From Yanghanlia sp047501535 (lineage in GTDB: Bacteria; Pseudomonadota; Gammaproteobacteria; Burkholderiales; Burkholderiaceae_B): 64,000 bases of DNA. The stretch spans positions 135,321-199,320 of the forward strand of contig NZ_JAZDRJ010000007.1 of NCBI RefSeq assembly GCF_047501535.1, in the 5' to 3' direction. Shown in pieces: positions 43,844 through 53,173 of the stretch. A program made the position numbers and the translations under genes. The first letter of the stretch is position 1; every line of letters starts with the position of its first letter. The notes beneath the pieces are model-generated. The model was not told the origin of the DNA, made no database searches, and saw only the letters and a program-made list of their open reading frames with translations.

Positions 43844-44119
43844 TTACTCTGCTGAAGGCGGAACGTAGCCCTGGGCCTCGATGTCGCGGTCATCAAACAG
43901 ATAACTTTCCATCTGTTGAGCCAGATACTTCCGTGCACGCGCATCAGCCAAATTCAGACGGTTTTCGTTGACCAGCCGGGTCTGGATGTCGATCCAGTCA
44001 GCCCAAGCCTGTTTGGAGACTTCCCGCCAGATGCGGACGCCCAGGTCGCCAGGGTAGGGGGGGTATTCCAGCCCTTCGGCCTCGCGTTTGAGCTTGACGC
44101 AGTTGACCATGCGAGTCAT
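43844..44119 (-). CDS. yggX: Probable Fe(2+)-trafficking protein YggX
   Basis: Small protein protecting iron-sulfur enzymes from oxidative damage. ATG 44119 (AGGTG six bases upstream) gives 91 residues, the normal size. It starts MTRMVNCVKLKREAEGL with the conserved C7, then YPGDLGVRIWREVSKQAW and the C-terminal ESYLFDD. The upstream region holds two GCCATGGC palindromes (44151-44182) that may take part in its control. Confidence 0.95.
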   Translation of the reverse strand: MTRMVNCVKLKREAEGLEYPPYPGDLGVRIWREVSKQAWADWIDIQTRLVNENRLNLADARARKYLAQQMESYLFDDRDIEAQGYVPPSAE

Positions 44120-44150
44120 GCAGTACACCTTTAATCAAGTGAGAATGAGA

Positions 44151-44182
44151 CGAGCCATGGCGCGACAGGCGAGCCATGGCGC
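44151..44182. repeat. Two direct copies of CGAGCCATGGCGC upstream of yggX
   Basis: CGAGCCATGGCGC occurs at 44151-44163 and 44170-44182, a 19-bp period. Each copy contains the perfect palindrome GCCATGGC. On the minus strand a TACAAT, a possible -10, lies just upstream (about 44190-44195), so the palindromes would sit in the early leader. They may be operator half-sites or fold into a leader hairpin. Confidence 0.55.
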
Positions 44183-44250
44183 TTTAAAGCTTATTGTAGC
44201 GCCCCAATTGCCGGTGCAGGCGGGTAGGGCGCTATAGGGCTTGTTAAGGT

Positions 44251-45606
44251 TTACAGCCGCTTGATAAAGATGAGACTGTTACGTGAACGGTTGTAAGTGA
44301 GCTGTCGTTCCTTGGGGAGGTCGGAAATGCTGCCGCGTACAAAACCGCGCTTCATAAACCAATGGGACGTGCGTGTGGTGAGTACGAACAAGCGACGTGC
44401 GCCTTTGGAACGAGCTCGCATTTCAGCGTGGCGCAGCAGCATTTCGCCTTCGCCTTCGCTCTGCCATTCCGGATGCACGATCAGGCAGGCCATTTCCGCC
44501 ATTTCTTCTTCAGGGAAGGGGATCACGGCCACACAACCGTAAATCACGCCGTCGTGCTCCAGTACGGAGAATTTTTCAACGTCGCGTTCAATAACAGCGC
44601 GTCCTCTGGGTACCAGGGTGCCGTCGGCTTCCAGCGGCTCAATGAGTTGCACAATGGCGCCGATATCGTCGACCTCGGCAGGGCGCAGATCGTCAAGCGT
44701 ATCCTCGACCACCATGGTGCCAACGCCGTCGTGGGTAAAGATCTCTAGCAGTACTGAGCCGTCCAGCGTGTAAGGGAGCAAGTGGGCGCGAGCCACACCA
44801 CGCTTCACAGCGCGGGAGGCGTGCGTAAGAAAGGCTTGGGTGTCTTCATCCAGTTCGGCGTCCGCCAGCAGGCGGTCGGCCTCGGCGCGGGCCAATTCGG
44901 TGATGGCGTTGCCGTTGGCATCTCTGATGAGGCTGTCTTGAGTGAGGAAGATCAGTTTTTCGGCCCGTAGTGCAATGGCTGCGCTAGTGGCTAAATCTTC
45001 CATGGCTAAATTGAAGGCTTCGCCGGTTGGGGAGAAGCCCAGCGGCGATAGGAGTACGATAGCCCCTTCGTTGATCACTGCTTTAATGGCGTTGATGTCG
45101 ATTTTACGAACGGCGCCGGTATGCTCGTAATCCAGGCCGTCGATAATTCCTACGGGGCGCGCCGTCACGAAGTTGCCGGAAATAATGCGAATATGCGCAT
45201 GTGACATAGGCGTGTTAGGCAAGCCTTGGCTGAAAGCCGCTTCGATATCCAGCCGGATCTCCCCCGCGGCTTCCTTGGCGCATTCCAGCGCCGCAGGGCT
45301 TGTGGGTTCGGTGCCGCGCCCAAAGCGGATGTCGTAGCCTTTCAATTGAAGCTGCTCATTGACCTGTGGGCGTGAGCCATGCACCAGGATGAGCTTCACC
45401 CCTAGGGCCGACAGCAGGGAGAGATCCTGAATGAGCGGGTTGAGTACGCCGTCGCGCACGAGTTCGCCACCAAATGCCACGACAAACGTTTTGCCGCGAA
45501 AATCGTGGACATAAGGCGCAACTTCCCTGAACCAACGCACGAATTGTGCGGGGGCGAATTCAGGGGCTACGGCTGCGGAATAGGTTTCGCTGTCGGCTGT
45601 GGTCAT
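44251..45606 (-). CDS. argA: N-acetylglutamate synthase
   Basis: First enzyme of arginine synthesis. The 451 residues have an N-terminal amino-acid-kinase domain (about 1-290, FRGKTFVVAFGGELV and KLILVHGSRPQV), which binds arginine as feedback inhibitor, and a C-terminal GNAT acetyltransferase domain (about 305-451, with CLIVHPEWQSEGEGEMLL). The C-terminus is YNRSRNSLIFIKRL. It is divergent from hrpA; the 75-bp gap holds an ATTATAAT core that offers a perfect -10 to both strands. No clear Shine-Dalgarno precedes the ATG. Confidence 0.96.
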   Translation of the reverse strand: MTTADSETYSAAVAPEFAPAQFVRWFREVAPYVHDFRGKTFVVAFGGELVRDGVLNPLIQDLSLLSALGVKLILVHGSRPQVNEQLQLKGYDIRFGRGTEPTSPAALECAKEAAGEIRLDIEAAFSQGLPNTPMSHAHIRIISGNFVTARPVGIIDGLDYEHTGAVRKIDINAIKAVINEGAIVLLSPLGFSPTGEAFNLAMEDLATSAAIALRAEKLIFLTQDSLIRDANGNAITELARAEADRLLADAELDEDTQAFLTHASRAVKRGVARAHLLPYTLDGSVLLEIFTHDGVGTMVVEDTLDDLRPAEVDDIGAIVQLIEPLEADGTLVPRGRAVIERDVEKFSVLEHDGVIYGCVAVIPFPEEEMAEMACLIVHPEWQSEGEGEMLLRHAEMRARSKGARRLFVLTTRTSHWFMKRGFVRGSISDLPKERQLTYNRSRNSLIFIKRL

Positions 45607-45645
45607 ACGTGTTGCAATGTAAAAGGGCCTCGGAACAAGAGGAAA

Positions 45646-45653
45646 ATTATAAT
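45646..45653. promoter_or_regulatory. Shared ATTATAAT -10 core, argA/hrpA
   Basis: ATTATAAT at 45646-45653 reads TATAAT on both strands (plus 45648-45653, minus 45651-45646). It lies in the only gap between the divergent argA and hrpA. Neither side has a good -35 at 16-18 bp, so promoter use is inferred. Confidence 0.4.
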
Positions 45654-45681
45654 AAGCGGTTGTTCAGACCGAATTGGTTTC

Positions 45682-48600
45682 ATGCAAAAGACTGCACCAT
45701 TGTCAGATAACCCACTCAAAACCGCTCCAGAAGGCCGGAATCGCCCGGCGCGTCGCCCTCGGGCAGAGATGCCTCCCAGGTTGGATCGCGAGCCGCCGCC
45801 CATTCATTACCCTGAAGATCTGCCTGTCAGCGCGCATCGCGAACAGCTTGCCAAGGCGATTGATGAACACCGTGTAGTCATTGTCTGCGGTGAAACCGGT
45901 TCCGGCAAGACTACGCAGTTGCCGAAAATTTGTCTGGAGCTTGGGCGGGGACGCAAGCGGATGATCGCCCACACCCAGCCCAGGCGGCTTGCTGCGACGT
46001 CGGTAGCCAAGCGCATTGCAGAGGAGCTGAATACCGAACTGGGTGATTGGGTTGGGTATCAGATTCGTTTCAGTGACCGTAGCGGCCCCAATGTGGCGGT
46101 CAAACTGATGACAGACGGCATTTTGCTAGCCGAAACCCAGCGCGACCCGCTGTTGCGGCGCTACGACACTATTATTGTCGACGAGGCGCATGAGCGCAGT
46201 TTGAATATCGACTTCCTGCTGGGTTTTCTGAAAAACCTGTTGGAAAAGCGTAGCGACCTCAAGCTCATTATTACCTCGGCCACGATTGATGCCGATCGTT
46301 TCGCCAAACACTTCAGTATGGCGGGTAAGCCGGCACCGGTCATTGAGGTGTCGGGGCGACTGTATCCCGTTGAAGTGCGCTACCGGCCCATCCAGAACGA
46401 TAAAGATGAAGAGGCCGGCGGGCGGGGCAGTCGCGATGAGGAACGTGACCTCATCGATGCGATTGTGGAAGGCGTGGATGAGTGCGCCCGCCATGGCCCG
46501 GGCGACGTGTTGGTTTTTCTGCCGGGTGAGAGGGAGATTCGCGAATCGGTCGAAGCCTTGCGCAAACATCATCCGCCAGGCGCCGAGATATTGCCGCTGT
46601 ATGCGCGGCTGTCGCAGGCTGAACAAGAACGGATCTTCCGCCCACAGGGTAGTGGTCGGCGTATCGTGCTCGCTACCAACGTGGCAGAAACCTCACTGAC
46701 TGTGCCCGGCATACGCTACGTCGTCGATAGCGGGCTGGCGCGGGTAAAACGCTATTCGTGGCGCAACAAAGTAGAGCAGTTGCGTATCGAGCCTATCAGT
46801 CAGGCATCGGCCAACCAGAGGGCGGGGCGCTGCGGCCGTATTGGCCCGGGTGTATGCCTGCGTCTTTACGACGAGGCCGATTTCAAGTCACGGCCTGCTT
46901 TCACCGACCCGGAAGTGCTGCGCTCCTCATTAGCTTCGGTGATTCTGCGCATGAAGGCGCTCAAGCTAGACGATATCGAAGCCTTTCCCTTTGTTGATGC
47001 ACCGGCGGGCCGTGCCGTGGCCGACGGCTACCAGCAGTTGCAGGAACTGGGGGCGCTGGATGAAAACAATGTCCTAACCGCCATAGGGCGAGAACAAGCA
47101 CGCCTGCCGGTGGACCCTCGGGTGGGGCGCATGATTCTCGCCGCGCGCGATCATCAATGCCTGACGGAAATGCTGGTCATAGCGGCGGCGCTTTCTGTCC
47201 AGGACCCGCGTGACCGCCCCATGCAAGAACGTGAAGCGGCGGATGCCGCGCATGCCAAGTTCAACGACGAACGTTCAGAATTCCTGTCTTATCTGAAGTT
47301 GTGGCGTTGGTATGCCGAACAGGTCCAGCACAAGGCTTCGCAACGCAAACTGGTGGCTCAGCTACGCCAGAACTTTCTATCACCGCTGCGATTGCGCGAA
47401 TGGCGCGATGTGCACAGCCAGCTTGCCGCGTTAGTGGGTGAGCAAGGCTGGCGGCTTAACGAAGCGCAAGCCACGTATGAACAAGTTCATATGGCGCTGC
47501 TAACGGGATTGTTGGGTAATGTCGGTACCAAGGCCGAAGAAGGCGGCGTTTGGCAGGGGGCTAGGGATATCCGTTTCCACATTCACCCGGGTTCAGCGTT
47601 GGGCAAGAAAGCAGGCCGTTGGATTGTGGCGGGAGAGCTGGTGGAAACCACTCGGTTGTATGCAAGATGTATAGCTAAAATAGATCCGCGATGGGTGGAG
47701 AGAGCTGGGGCTCATCTCTTACGCAAACATTGGTCTGACCCCCGTTGGGAGAAAAAAGCCGGGCAGGTGGTGGCTAACGAGCGCGCCACGCTTTATGGGC
47801 TGACCGTCTATGCGGGACGGCGTGTGCATTTCGGGCGCATTGACCCTCGGCAGGCTCGCGAAATCTTTATTCGCGACGCCCTGGTAACAGGGGAAATCGA
47901 CAGCAAACTGCCTTTTCTGCGGCATAACAGTCGGCTCATGGCATCTATCGAAAAACTCGAACACCAGACGCGTCGCCCGGACATTCTGGTCGATGACCAA
48001 CTCATCTACGCGTTTTACGATGCACGCATTCCCGAGGATGTTTTCCAGACGGCCACTCTCGAACGCTGGTATTCACGCTTGAAGCCCGGTGAGGCCAAGG
48101 CGCTGGAGCTGAGCCGCGACGAACTCATGCGCCACGATGCAGCTGGCATCACCACCGATGTCTTCCCCAAGAAGGTGGTCTGGCAGGGTGTGGAAATGGC
48201 GCTGGATTATCACTTTGAACCGGGCTCTTTGCGCGACGGCGTGACGCTGTCCGTGCCTTTATTCGCTTTGAACCGCATCGACCCCATGCGCTGCGAATGG
48301 CTGGTGCCGGGCATGCTCAAGGAAAAGACCCATTTACTGCTGAGATCGCTGCCGCAGAAACTGCGCCGCCATTGCGTACCCCTGCCGGAATACGCGGCCG
48401 GTTTTGTCGAGCGTTGGTTCGATCAGGCCAGTGACCCCGGCATGAGTTTGTTGGACGCCATCGCTCAGGATATGTGGCAACAGGTGAAAGTCAGGCCGCA
48501 GCGCGGCGATTTCAAGCTCGAAACCCTGCCTGCGCACTTGTTCATGAATTTCAAAGTGGTCGATGAACACGGGCGCATGTTGTCGGGCGGGCGTAACCTG

Positions 48601-49539
48601 GATCAGCTCAAAGCAGAACATGGACGCGATGCCCAGGTATCGTTCCAGATGGTGGCAGGGCGCGATCAGGAGGTGGCCCGAGCCCTGGCCCACGAAAACC
48701 TGACTGACTGGACTTTCGGTGAGTTGCCGGAAATCATGGAAATTCAACGAAAAGGGCAGTCGTTTATTGGTTACCCAGCGCTGGTGGATGAAGGCAGCCA
48801 TTGTGAACTGGATGTTTTCGATGACCCGGCTGAGTCCAGGCGCCACCATCGTCGCGGTTTGTGCCGTTTGTTCCGCTTGGGCTTGCGTGATCAGGTCAAG
48901 TTTTTGGAAAAAAACATTCCAGACCTGACGCGTATGAGCATGTTGTACATGAGCTTGGGCACCCAAGAAGCGCTGCGCGATCAAATCATTGATTGCGGCA
49001 TCGCTCAGGCTTTCATGGCCGAGCCTTGGCCCACTGACCAGGCTTCCTTCGAGGCCCGCAAGGCAGAAGGGCGCAACCGTCTTGGCCTGATAGTGCAGGA
49101 AATTGCACGTCTGACCGCCACCATTCTCACTGAGTGGAGCACTTTAACTAAGAAGTTGCCTCAGGCCAAACCTCATAAGGCCGCCTATGAAGACATACAG
49201 GCTCAGCAAGCGGCCTTGATGACGCCGGCCTTCCTGCGCGACACACCTTACGAGCGCCTGGCGCATTTTCCGCGTTATCTCAAGGCGGCCCATGTGCGTA
49301 TAGACAAGCTGCGCGCTGACCCGGCCCGCGATGCGCGTAACATGTCCGACATGGCGCCCTTGCTCGCACAGTATCAGCGTGCCCGGCAGGCGCTGAAAGG
49401 CGCGAGTGACGCCCAACTGGAAGAATTCCGCTGGATGTTGCAGGAATTGCGGGTTGCACTGTTTGCGCAAGAGCTGCGCACCCCCGCGCCGGTGTCGGTA
49501 AAACGCTTGCAGAAAGCGTGGGCCGCTATGCAGCGTTAG
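45682..49539 (+). CDS. hrpA: ATP-dependent RNA helicase HrpA
   Basis: DEAH-box helicase of the large HrpA type, 1285 residues from ATG 45682; the frame before this ATG runs into argA on the other strand. Motif I is GETGSGKTT (70-78), motif II DEAH (167-170), and motif VI QRAGRCGRIGPG; then the winged-helix, HA2 and OB domains, and the long HrpA-specific C-terminal region (DUF3418). E. coli HrpA acts in mRNA processing and in rescue of stalled ribosomes. Its own promoter is probably the ATTATAAT element. Confidence 0.96.
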   Translation: MQKTAPLSDNPLKTAPEGRNRPARRPRAEMPPRLDREPPPIHYPEDLPVSAHREQLAKAIDEHRVVIVCGETGSGKTTQLPKICLELGRGRKRMIAHTQPRRLAATSVAKRIAEELNTELGDWVGYQIRFSDRSGPNVAVKLMTDGILLAETQRDPLLRRYDTIIVDEAHERSLNIDFLLGFLKNLLEKRSDLKLIITSATIDADRFAKHFSMAGKPAPVIEVSGRLYPVEVRYRPIQNDKDEEAGGRGSRDEERDLIDAIVEGVDECARHGPGDVLVFLPGEREIRESVEALRKHHPPGAEILPLYARLSQAEQERIFRPQGSGRRIVLATNVAETSLTVPGIRYVVDSGLARVKRYSWRNKVEQLRIEPISQASANQRAGRCGRIGPGVCLRLYDEADFKSRPAFTDPEVLRSSLASVILRMKALKLDDIEAFPFVDAPAGRAVADGYQQLQELGALDENNVLTAIGREQARLPVDPRVGRMILAARDHQCLTEMLVIAAALSVQDPRDRPMQEREAADAAHAKFNDERSEFLSYLKLWRWYAEQVQHKASQRKLVAQLRQNFLSPLRLREWRDVHSQLAALVGEQGWRLNEAQATYEQVHMALLTGLLGNVGTKAEEGGVWQGARDIRFHIHPGSALGKKAGRWIVAGELVETTRLYARCIAKIDPRWVERAGAHLLRKHWSDPRWEKKAGQVVANERATLYGLTVYAGRRVHFGRIDPRQAREIFIRDALVTGEIDSKLPFLRHNSRLMASIEKLEHQTRRPDILVDDQLIYAFYDARIPEDVFQTATLERWYSRLKPGEAKALELSRDELMRHDAAGITTDVFPKKVVWQGVEMALDYHFEPGSLRDGVTLSVPLFALNRIDPMRCEWLVPGMLKEKTHLLLRSLPQKLRRHCVPLPEYAAGFVERWFDQASDPGMSLLDAIAQDMWQQVKVRPQRGDFKLETLPAHLFMNFKVVDEHGRMLSGGRNLDQLKAEHGRDAQVSFQMVAGRDQEVARALAHENLTDWTFGELPEIMEIQRKGQSFIGYPALVDEGSHCELDVFDDPAESRRHHRRGLCRLFRLGLRDQVKFLEKNIPDLTRMSMLYMSLGTQEALRDQIIDCGIAQAFMAEPWPTDQASFEARKAEGRNRLGLIVQEIARLTATILTEWSTLTKKLPQAKPHKAAYEDIQAQQAALMTPAFLRDTPYERLAHFPRYLKAAHVRIDKLRADPARDARNMSDMAPLLAQYQRARQALKGASDAQLEEFRWMLQELRVALFAQELRTPAPVSVKRLQKAWAAMQR

Positions 49540-49681
49540 CGTCCTACCTGCTTGGCCAGTACGCGTATGGGTCTGCTGCGCTTAGGCGCGAGCAGCCTGC
49601 CGTGTATGCCATGTACGCGATCGCTTATCCCTTAGATATATCAGCGCGTGTTCCGGCCGCCTCACAAGTACAATCACCGCC

Positions 49682-52600
49682 ATGAATCACGAATCCAATT
49701 CTCCTGCTTTTGTCCACTTGCGCGTTCACTCCGAGTTTTCGGTCGTGGACGGCATTGCGCAGATTCCCGCCTTGGTGAAAAAGGCCGTGGAATTCGGGCA
49801 GCCTGCGCTGGCCCTGACAGACCTCTCCAATCTGTTTGGCTTCGTCAAGTTTTACCGGGCGGCGCAGGGCAAGGGCGTCAAGCCCATCGCCGGCGCCGAT
49901 GTCTGGCTGGAAAACGAGCAGGACCGCGAGAAACCGCAACGGCTGTTGCTACTAGCTCGCAACCATGATGGCTACCTGTCTCTATGCGACTTGCTTAGCC
50001 GTGCTTGGTTGACCAATCAATATAAAGGCAGGGCGGAACTTAAACGGGAATGGCTGGAACAGGCAAAAGGCCTGATTCTGCTGTCGGGTGGCAGGGCCGG
50101 CGATGTCGGTCAGGCGCTTGAGGCGGGGCGCGAAGCGGAAGCCGAGGCGTTTGCCAGACAATGGGCCGAACTCTACCCGGATGCCTATTTCATTGAGTTG
50201 CAACGCACCGGCGCCGATGGCGATGAAGGCTATGTGCAAGCTGCAATACGGCTGGCAGTCAAACTTGATCTCCCGGTAGTAGCTACCCACCCCATCCAGT
50301 TTCTGGAACACGAGGATTTCCGCGCTCACGAAGCCCGCGTCTGTATCGCCGAGGGCGAACAACTGGGCAATGCCAAGCGCGCGCGCCGTTACACCGATCA
50401 GCAATACATGTTGAGTTCGGAGGAAATGGCCCGCCGCTTTGCCGATGTGCCTTCTGCCATCACCAATACGGTGGAAATCGCCCGGCGCTGCAACCTGACC
50501 ATGCAATTGGGCAAGGCCTACCTGCCTGATTTCCCCACACCCGATGGCGTGACGCTGGATGATTACATGGTGCAGCTGGCCGAGGAAGGGCTGGAGCGCC
50601 GCATGCAGCAGCTTTACCCGGACGAAGCTGAGCGTCAGGCGCAGTACCCAACCTACCGCGAGCGTTTGGAATGGGAATGCACCATCATTATCAAGATGGG
50701 CTTTCCCGGTTATTTCCTCATCGTTGCCGACTTCATCAACTGGGGCAAGAACAACGGAGTGCCGGTGGGGCCGGGCCGGGGCTCGGGCGCGGGTTCGCTG
50801 GTGGCCTACGCCTTGGGCATTACCGATCTCGACCCCATCCGCTACGACTTGCTGTTCGAACGGTTCCTGAACCCGGAACGGGTCTCCATGCCTGACTTCG
50901 ATATCGACTTCTGTCAGGATAATCGCGAACGGGTCATCGACTACGTTAAACAGAAATACGGTAAAGATGCGGTTAGCCAGATCGCCACCTTCGGTACGCT
51001 GGGTGCGAAGGCCGTGGTGCGCGATGTGGGCCGTGTGTTGGAAATGCCCTATTCGCTGTGTGATGGTCTTTCCAAGCTGATTCCCTTCAGCCCTATGGAC
51101 CCATGGAGCCTGGATCGCGCACTCAAAGAAGAGCCGGCGTTTCTGGAGCGCTACGAGCAAGATGAAGAAGTGAAGGCGCTGGTCGACCTTGCCAAGCCGC
51201 TCGAAGGTCTGACGCGGAACATTGGTATGCACGCCGGTGGCGTGCTGATCGCTCCGGGCAAGCTTACCGACTTCTGCCCGCTGTACTGCCAGCCAGGCCA
51301 CGACAGCAGTGTGGTGTCCCAGTACGATAAGGACGACGTGGAAGCCGTCGGCCTGGTGAAGTTCGACTTCTTGGGCCTGCGTAACCTTACGATTCTGGAT
51401 TGGGCCGTGCGCTATGTGCGCCGCTTCAACCCGTCCATGCAGGATTTCGACCTCATGGATTTATCGCTGGACGACCCGAAGGCGTATCAGCTCCTGACCG
51501 AAGGCAATACCACTGCCGTCTTCCAGTTGGAATCGCGGGGGATGAAGGAACTTCTCAAAAGCCTGAAACCCAGCAACTTTGAAGACGTGATTGCAGTGCT
51601 GGCACTGTACCGTCCCGGCCCTCTGGAATCCGGCATGGTGGTGGACTTTGTCAACCGTAAGCATGGCCGGGCCGAAGTCGATTACTTTCACCCGGATCTC
51701 GAAGCCGTCCTGACCAGCACCTATGGGGTGATTGTGTATCAGGAACAGGTGATGCTGATTTCCCAGATCATTGGCGGCTATAGCTTGGGCGGCGCCGACT
51801 TGCTGCGTCGCGCCATGGGTAAGAAAAAGCCCGAGGAAATGGCCAAGCATCGCGAATTGTTCGAGAAGGGCGCGGTAGAGAAAGGCTATGACGCCGAACT
51901 GGCGGTCAAGCTGTTCGACCTCATGGAAAAGTTCGCCGGTTATGGCTTTAACAAGAGTCACTCGGCTGCTTACGCCCTCATCGCTTATCAAACTGCATGG
52001 CTCAAGTACTACCACCCGGCGGAATTCCTGGCCGCCACCCTGTCTTCCGATATGGACGACACCGACAAGGTGCAGATTTTCTGGAAGGATGCGGTGGCCA
52101 ACGGCGTGGACGTCCTGCCGCCCGATGTCAACGCTTCGGCCTACCGCTTTGAGCCGGTGGAAGATGAATACACTGCCAAAGGGCGGCCCCCACGTTCTAT
52201 GCGTTATGGGCTGGGCGCCGTCAAGGGAACCGGCCAGGCGGCGGTGGAAGAAATCATCCGTGCCCGTGAGGCAGAAGGCCCCTACACCAGCCTGTTCGAT
52301 TTTTGCAAAAAGGTGGATCGCTCCATCGTTAATCGCCGCACCATTGAAGCGCTGATTCGCGCAGGGGCGTTCGACACCATTTCCGAAAACCGGGCGGCCT
52401 TGCTGGCGACCGTGGGCAACGCCATTGAAGCGGCAGAGCAGGCGGAACGCAGCGCTAACCAGATCTCTCTCTTTGATGACAATGCGGGCGAAATTGTTGA
52501 ACTCGAGCTAGCGAAGGTGCAGCCTTGGGATCTACAAACACAGTTACGCGAAGAAAAACTCGCACTAGGGTTTTATTTCAGCGGTCACTTGTTTGATGCC

Positions 52601-53173
52601 TGGCGTGATGAGGTCCGGCGCTTTGCGCCTACCCCGCTGGCCCGTCTGCAGCCCTCACGCAGTCTGCAATGGTTTGCCGGGGTGCTCACTGCCTTGCGGC
52701 CTCGTATGACGCGCCGTGGAAAAATGCTTTATGCCTTGCTGGACGATGGTTCGGGGCAGGTTGAGGTCGCCATTTTCAATGAGCTCTACGAACAGCACCG
52801 TCTGCGACTCAAAGAAGACCAGCTCATCATCATCCATGGCAAGGTGACACACGACGACTTTTCCGGTGGCCTGCGAGTCACTGCAGATGTCATCTACGAT
52901 CTTCAACTGGCACGGGAATCACGCGCTCATAGCTTGCGAATCAGCTTGAATGGCAACGCAGACACAGTGCGCCTGCGTCAACTGTTGAACCCCTACCGCG
53001 CCGACCCCGAAAATGGCCTGCCCGGTGTGCCGGTCGAACTTCAGTTGGAACGCGAAGGCTTTCGTTGCCTGGTCCGTTTGGGTGAGGACTGGCGGGTGCG
53101 CATGTCCGACACCATGCTCGAACAATTATCAGAATGGGTGAAGCCCGAAGCGCTGGAGATTACCTACGCATGA
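49682..53173 (+). CDS. dnaE: DNA polymerase III alpha subunit
   Basis: Catalytic subunit of the replicative polymerase. The 1163 residues start with a PHP domain (FVHLRVHSEFSVVDG), then the polymerase palm with MPDFDIDFC (two catalytic aspartates) and VKFDFLGLRN (third), and GPGRGSGAGSLVAYALGI. A helix-hairpin-helix region and an OB fold close it (FAGVLTALRPRMTRRGKM, near 1000). No intein. The stop overlaps the next gene's start as ATGA, an unusual link between replication and cell-envelope genes. A 142-bp gap after hrpA shows only a weak hairpin. Confidence 0.98.
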   Translation: MNHESNSPAFVHLRVHSEFSVVDGIAQIPALVKKAVEFGQPALALTDLSNLFGFVKFYRAAQGKGVKPIAGADVWLENEQDREKPQRLLLLARNHDGYLSLCDLLSRAWLTNQYKGRAELKREWLEQAKGLILLSGGRAGDVGQALEAGREAEAEAFARQWAELYPDAYFIELQRTGADGDEGYVQAAIRLAVKLDLPVVATHPIQFLEHEDFRAHEARVCIAEGEQLGNAKRARRYTDQQYMLSSEEMARRFADVPSAITNTVEIARRCNLTMQLGKAYLPDFPTPDGVTLDDYMVQLAEEGLERRMQQLYPDEAERQAQYPTYRERLEWECTIIIKMGFPGYFLIVADFINWGKNNGVPVGPGRGSGAGSLVAYALGITDLDPIRYDLLFERFLNPERVSMPDFDIDFCQDNRERVIDYVKQKYGKDAVSQIATFGTLGAKAVVRDVGRVLEMPYSLCDGLSKLIPFSPMDPWSLDRALKEEPAFLERYEQDEEVKALVDLAKPLEGLTRNIGMHAGGVLIAPGKLTDFCPLYCQPGHDSSVVSQYDKDDVEAVGLVKFDFLGLRNLTILDWAVRYVRRFNPSMQDFDLMDLSLDDPKAYQLLTEGNTTAVFQLESRGMKELLKSLKPSNFEDVIAVLALYRPGPLESGMVVDFVNRKHGRAEVDYFHPDLEAVLTSTYGVIVYQEQVMLISQIIGGYSLGGADLLRRAMGKKKPEEMAKHRELFEKGAVEKGYDAELAVKLFDLMEKFAGYGFNKSHSAAYALIAYQTAWLKYYHPAEFLAATLSSDMDDTDKVQIFWKDAVANGVDVLPPDVNASAYRFEPVEDEYTAKGRPPRSMRYGLGAVKGTGQAAVEEIIRAREAEGPYTSLFDFCKKVDRSIVNRRTIEALIRAGAFDTISENRAALLATVGNAIEAAEQAERSANQISLFDDNAGEIVELELAKVQPWDLQTQLREEKLALGFYFSGHLFDAWRDEVRRFAPTPLARLQPSRSLQWFAGVLTALRPRMTRRGKMLYALLDDGSGQVEVAIFNELYEQHRLRLKEDQLIIIHGKVTHDDFSGGLRVTADVIYDLQLARESRAHSLRISLNGNADTVRLRQLLNPYRADPENGLPGVPVELQLEREGFRCLVRLGEDWRVRMSDTMLEQLSEWVKPEALEITYA

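Noticed and set aside
49982..51301. 439-codon minus-strand open frame inside dnaE
   Set aside because: It is exactly antisense to conserved polymerase motifs and has no recognisable domain; long shadow frames are common in this base composition. The same applies to 23845-24876 and 13089-13829 on the minus strand.
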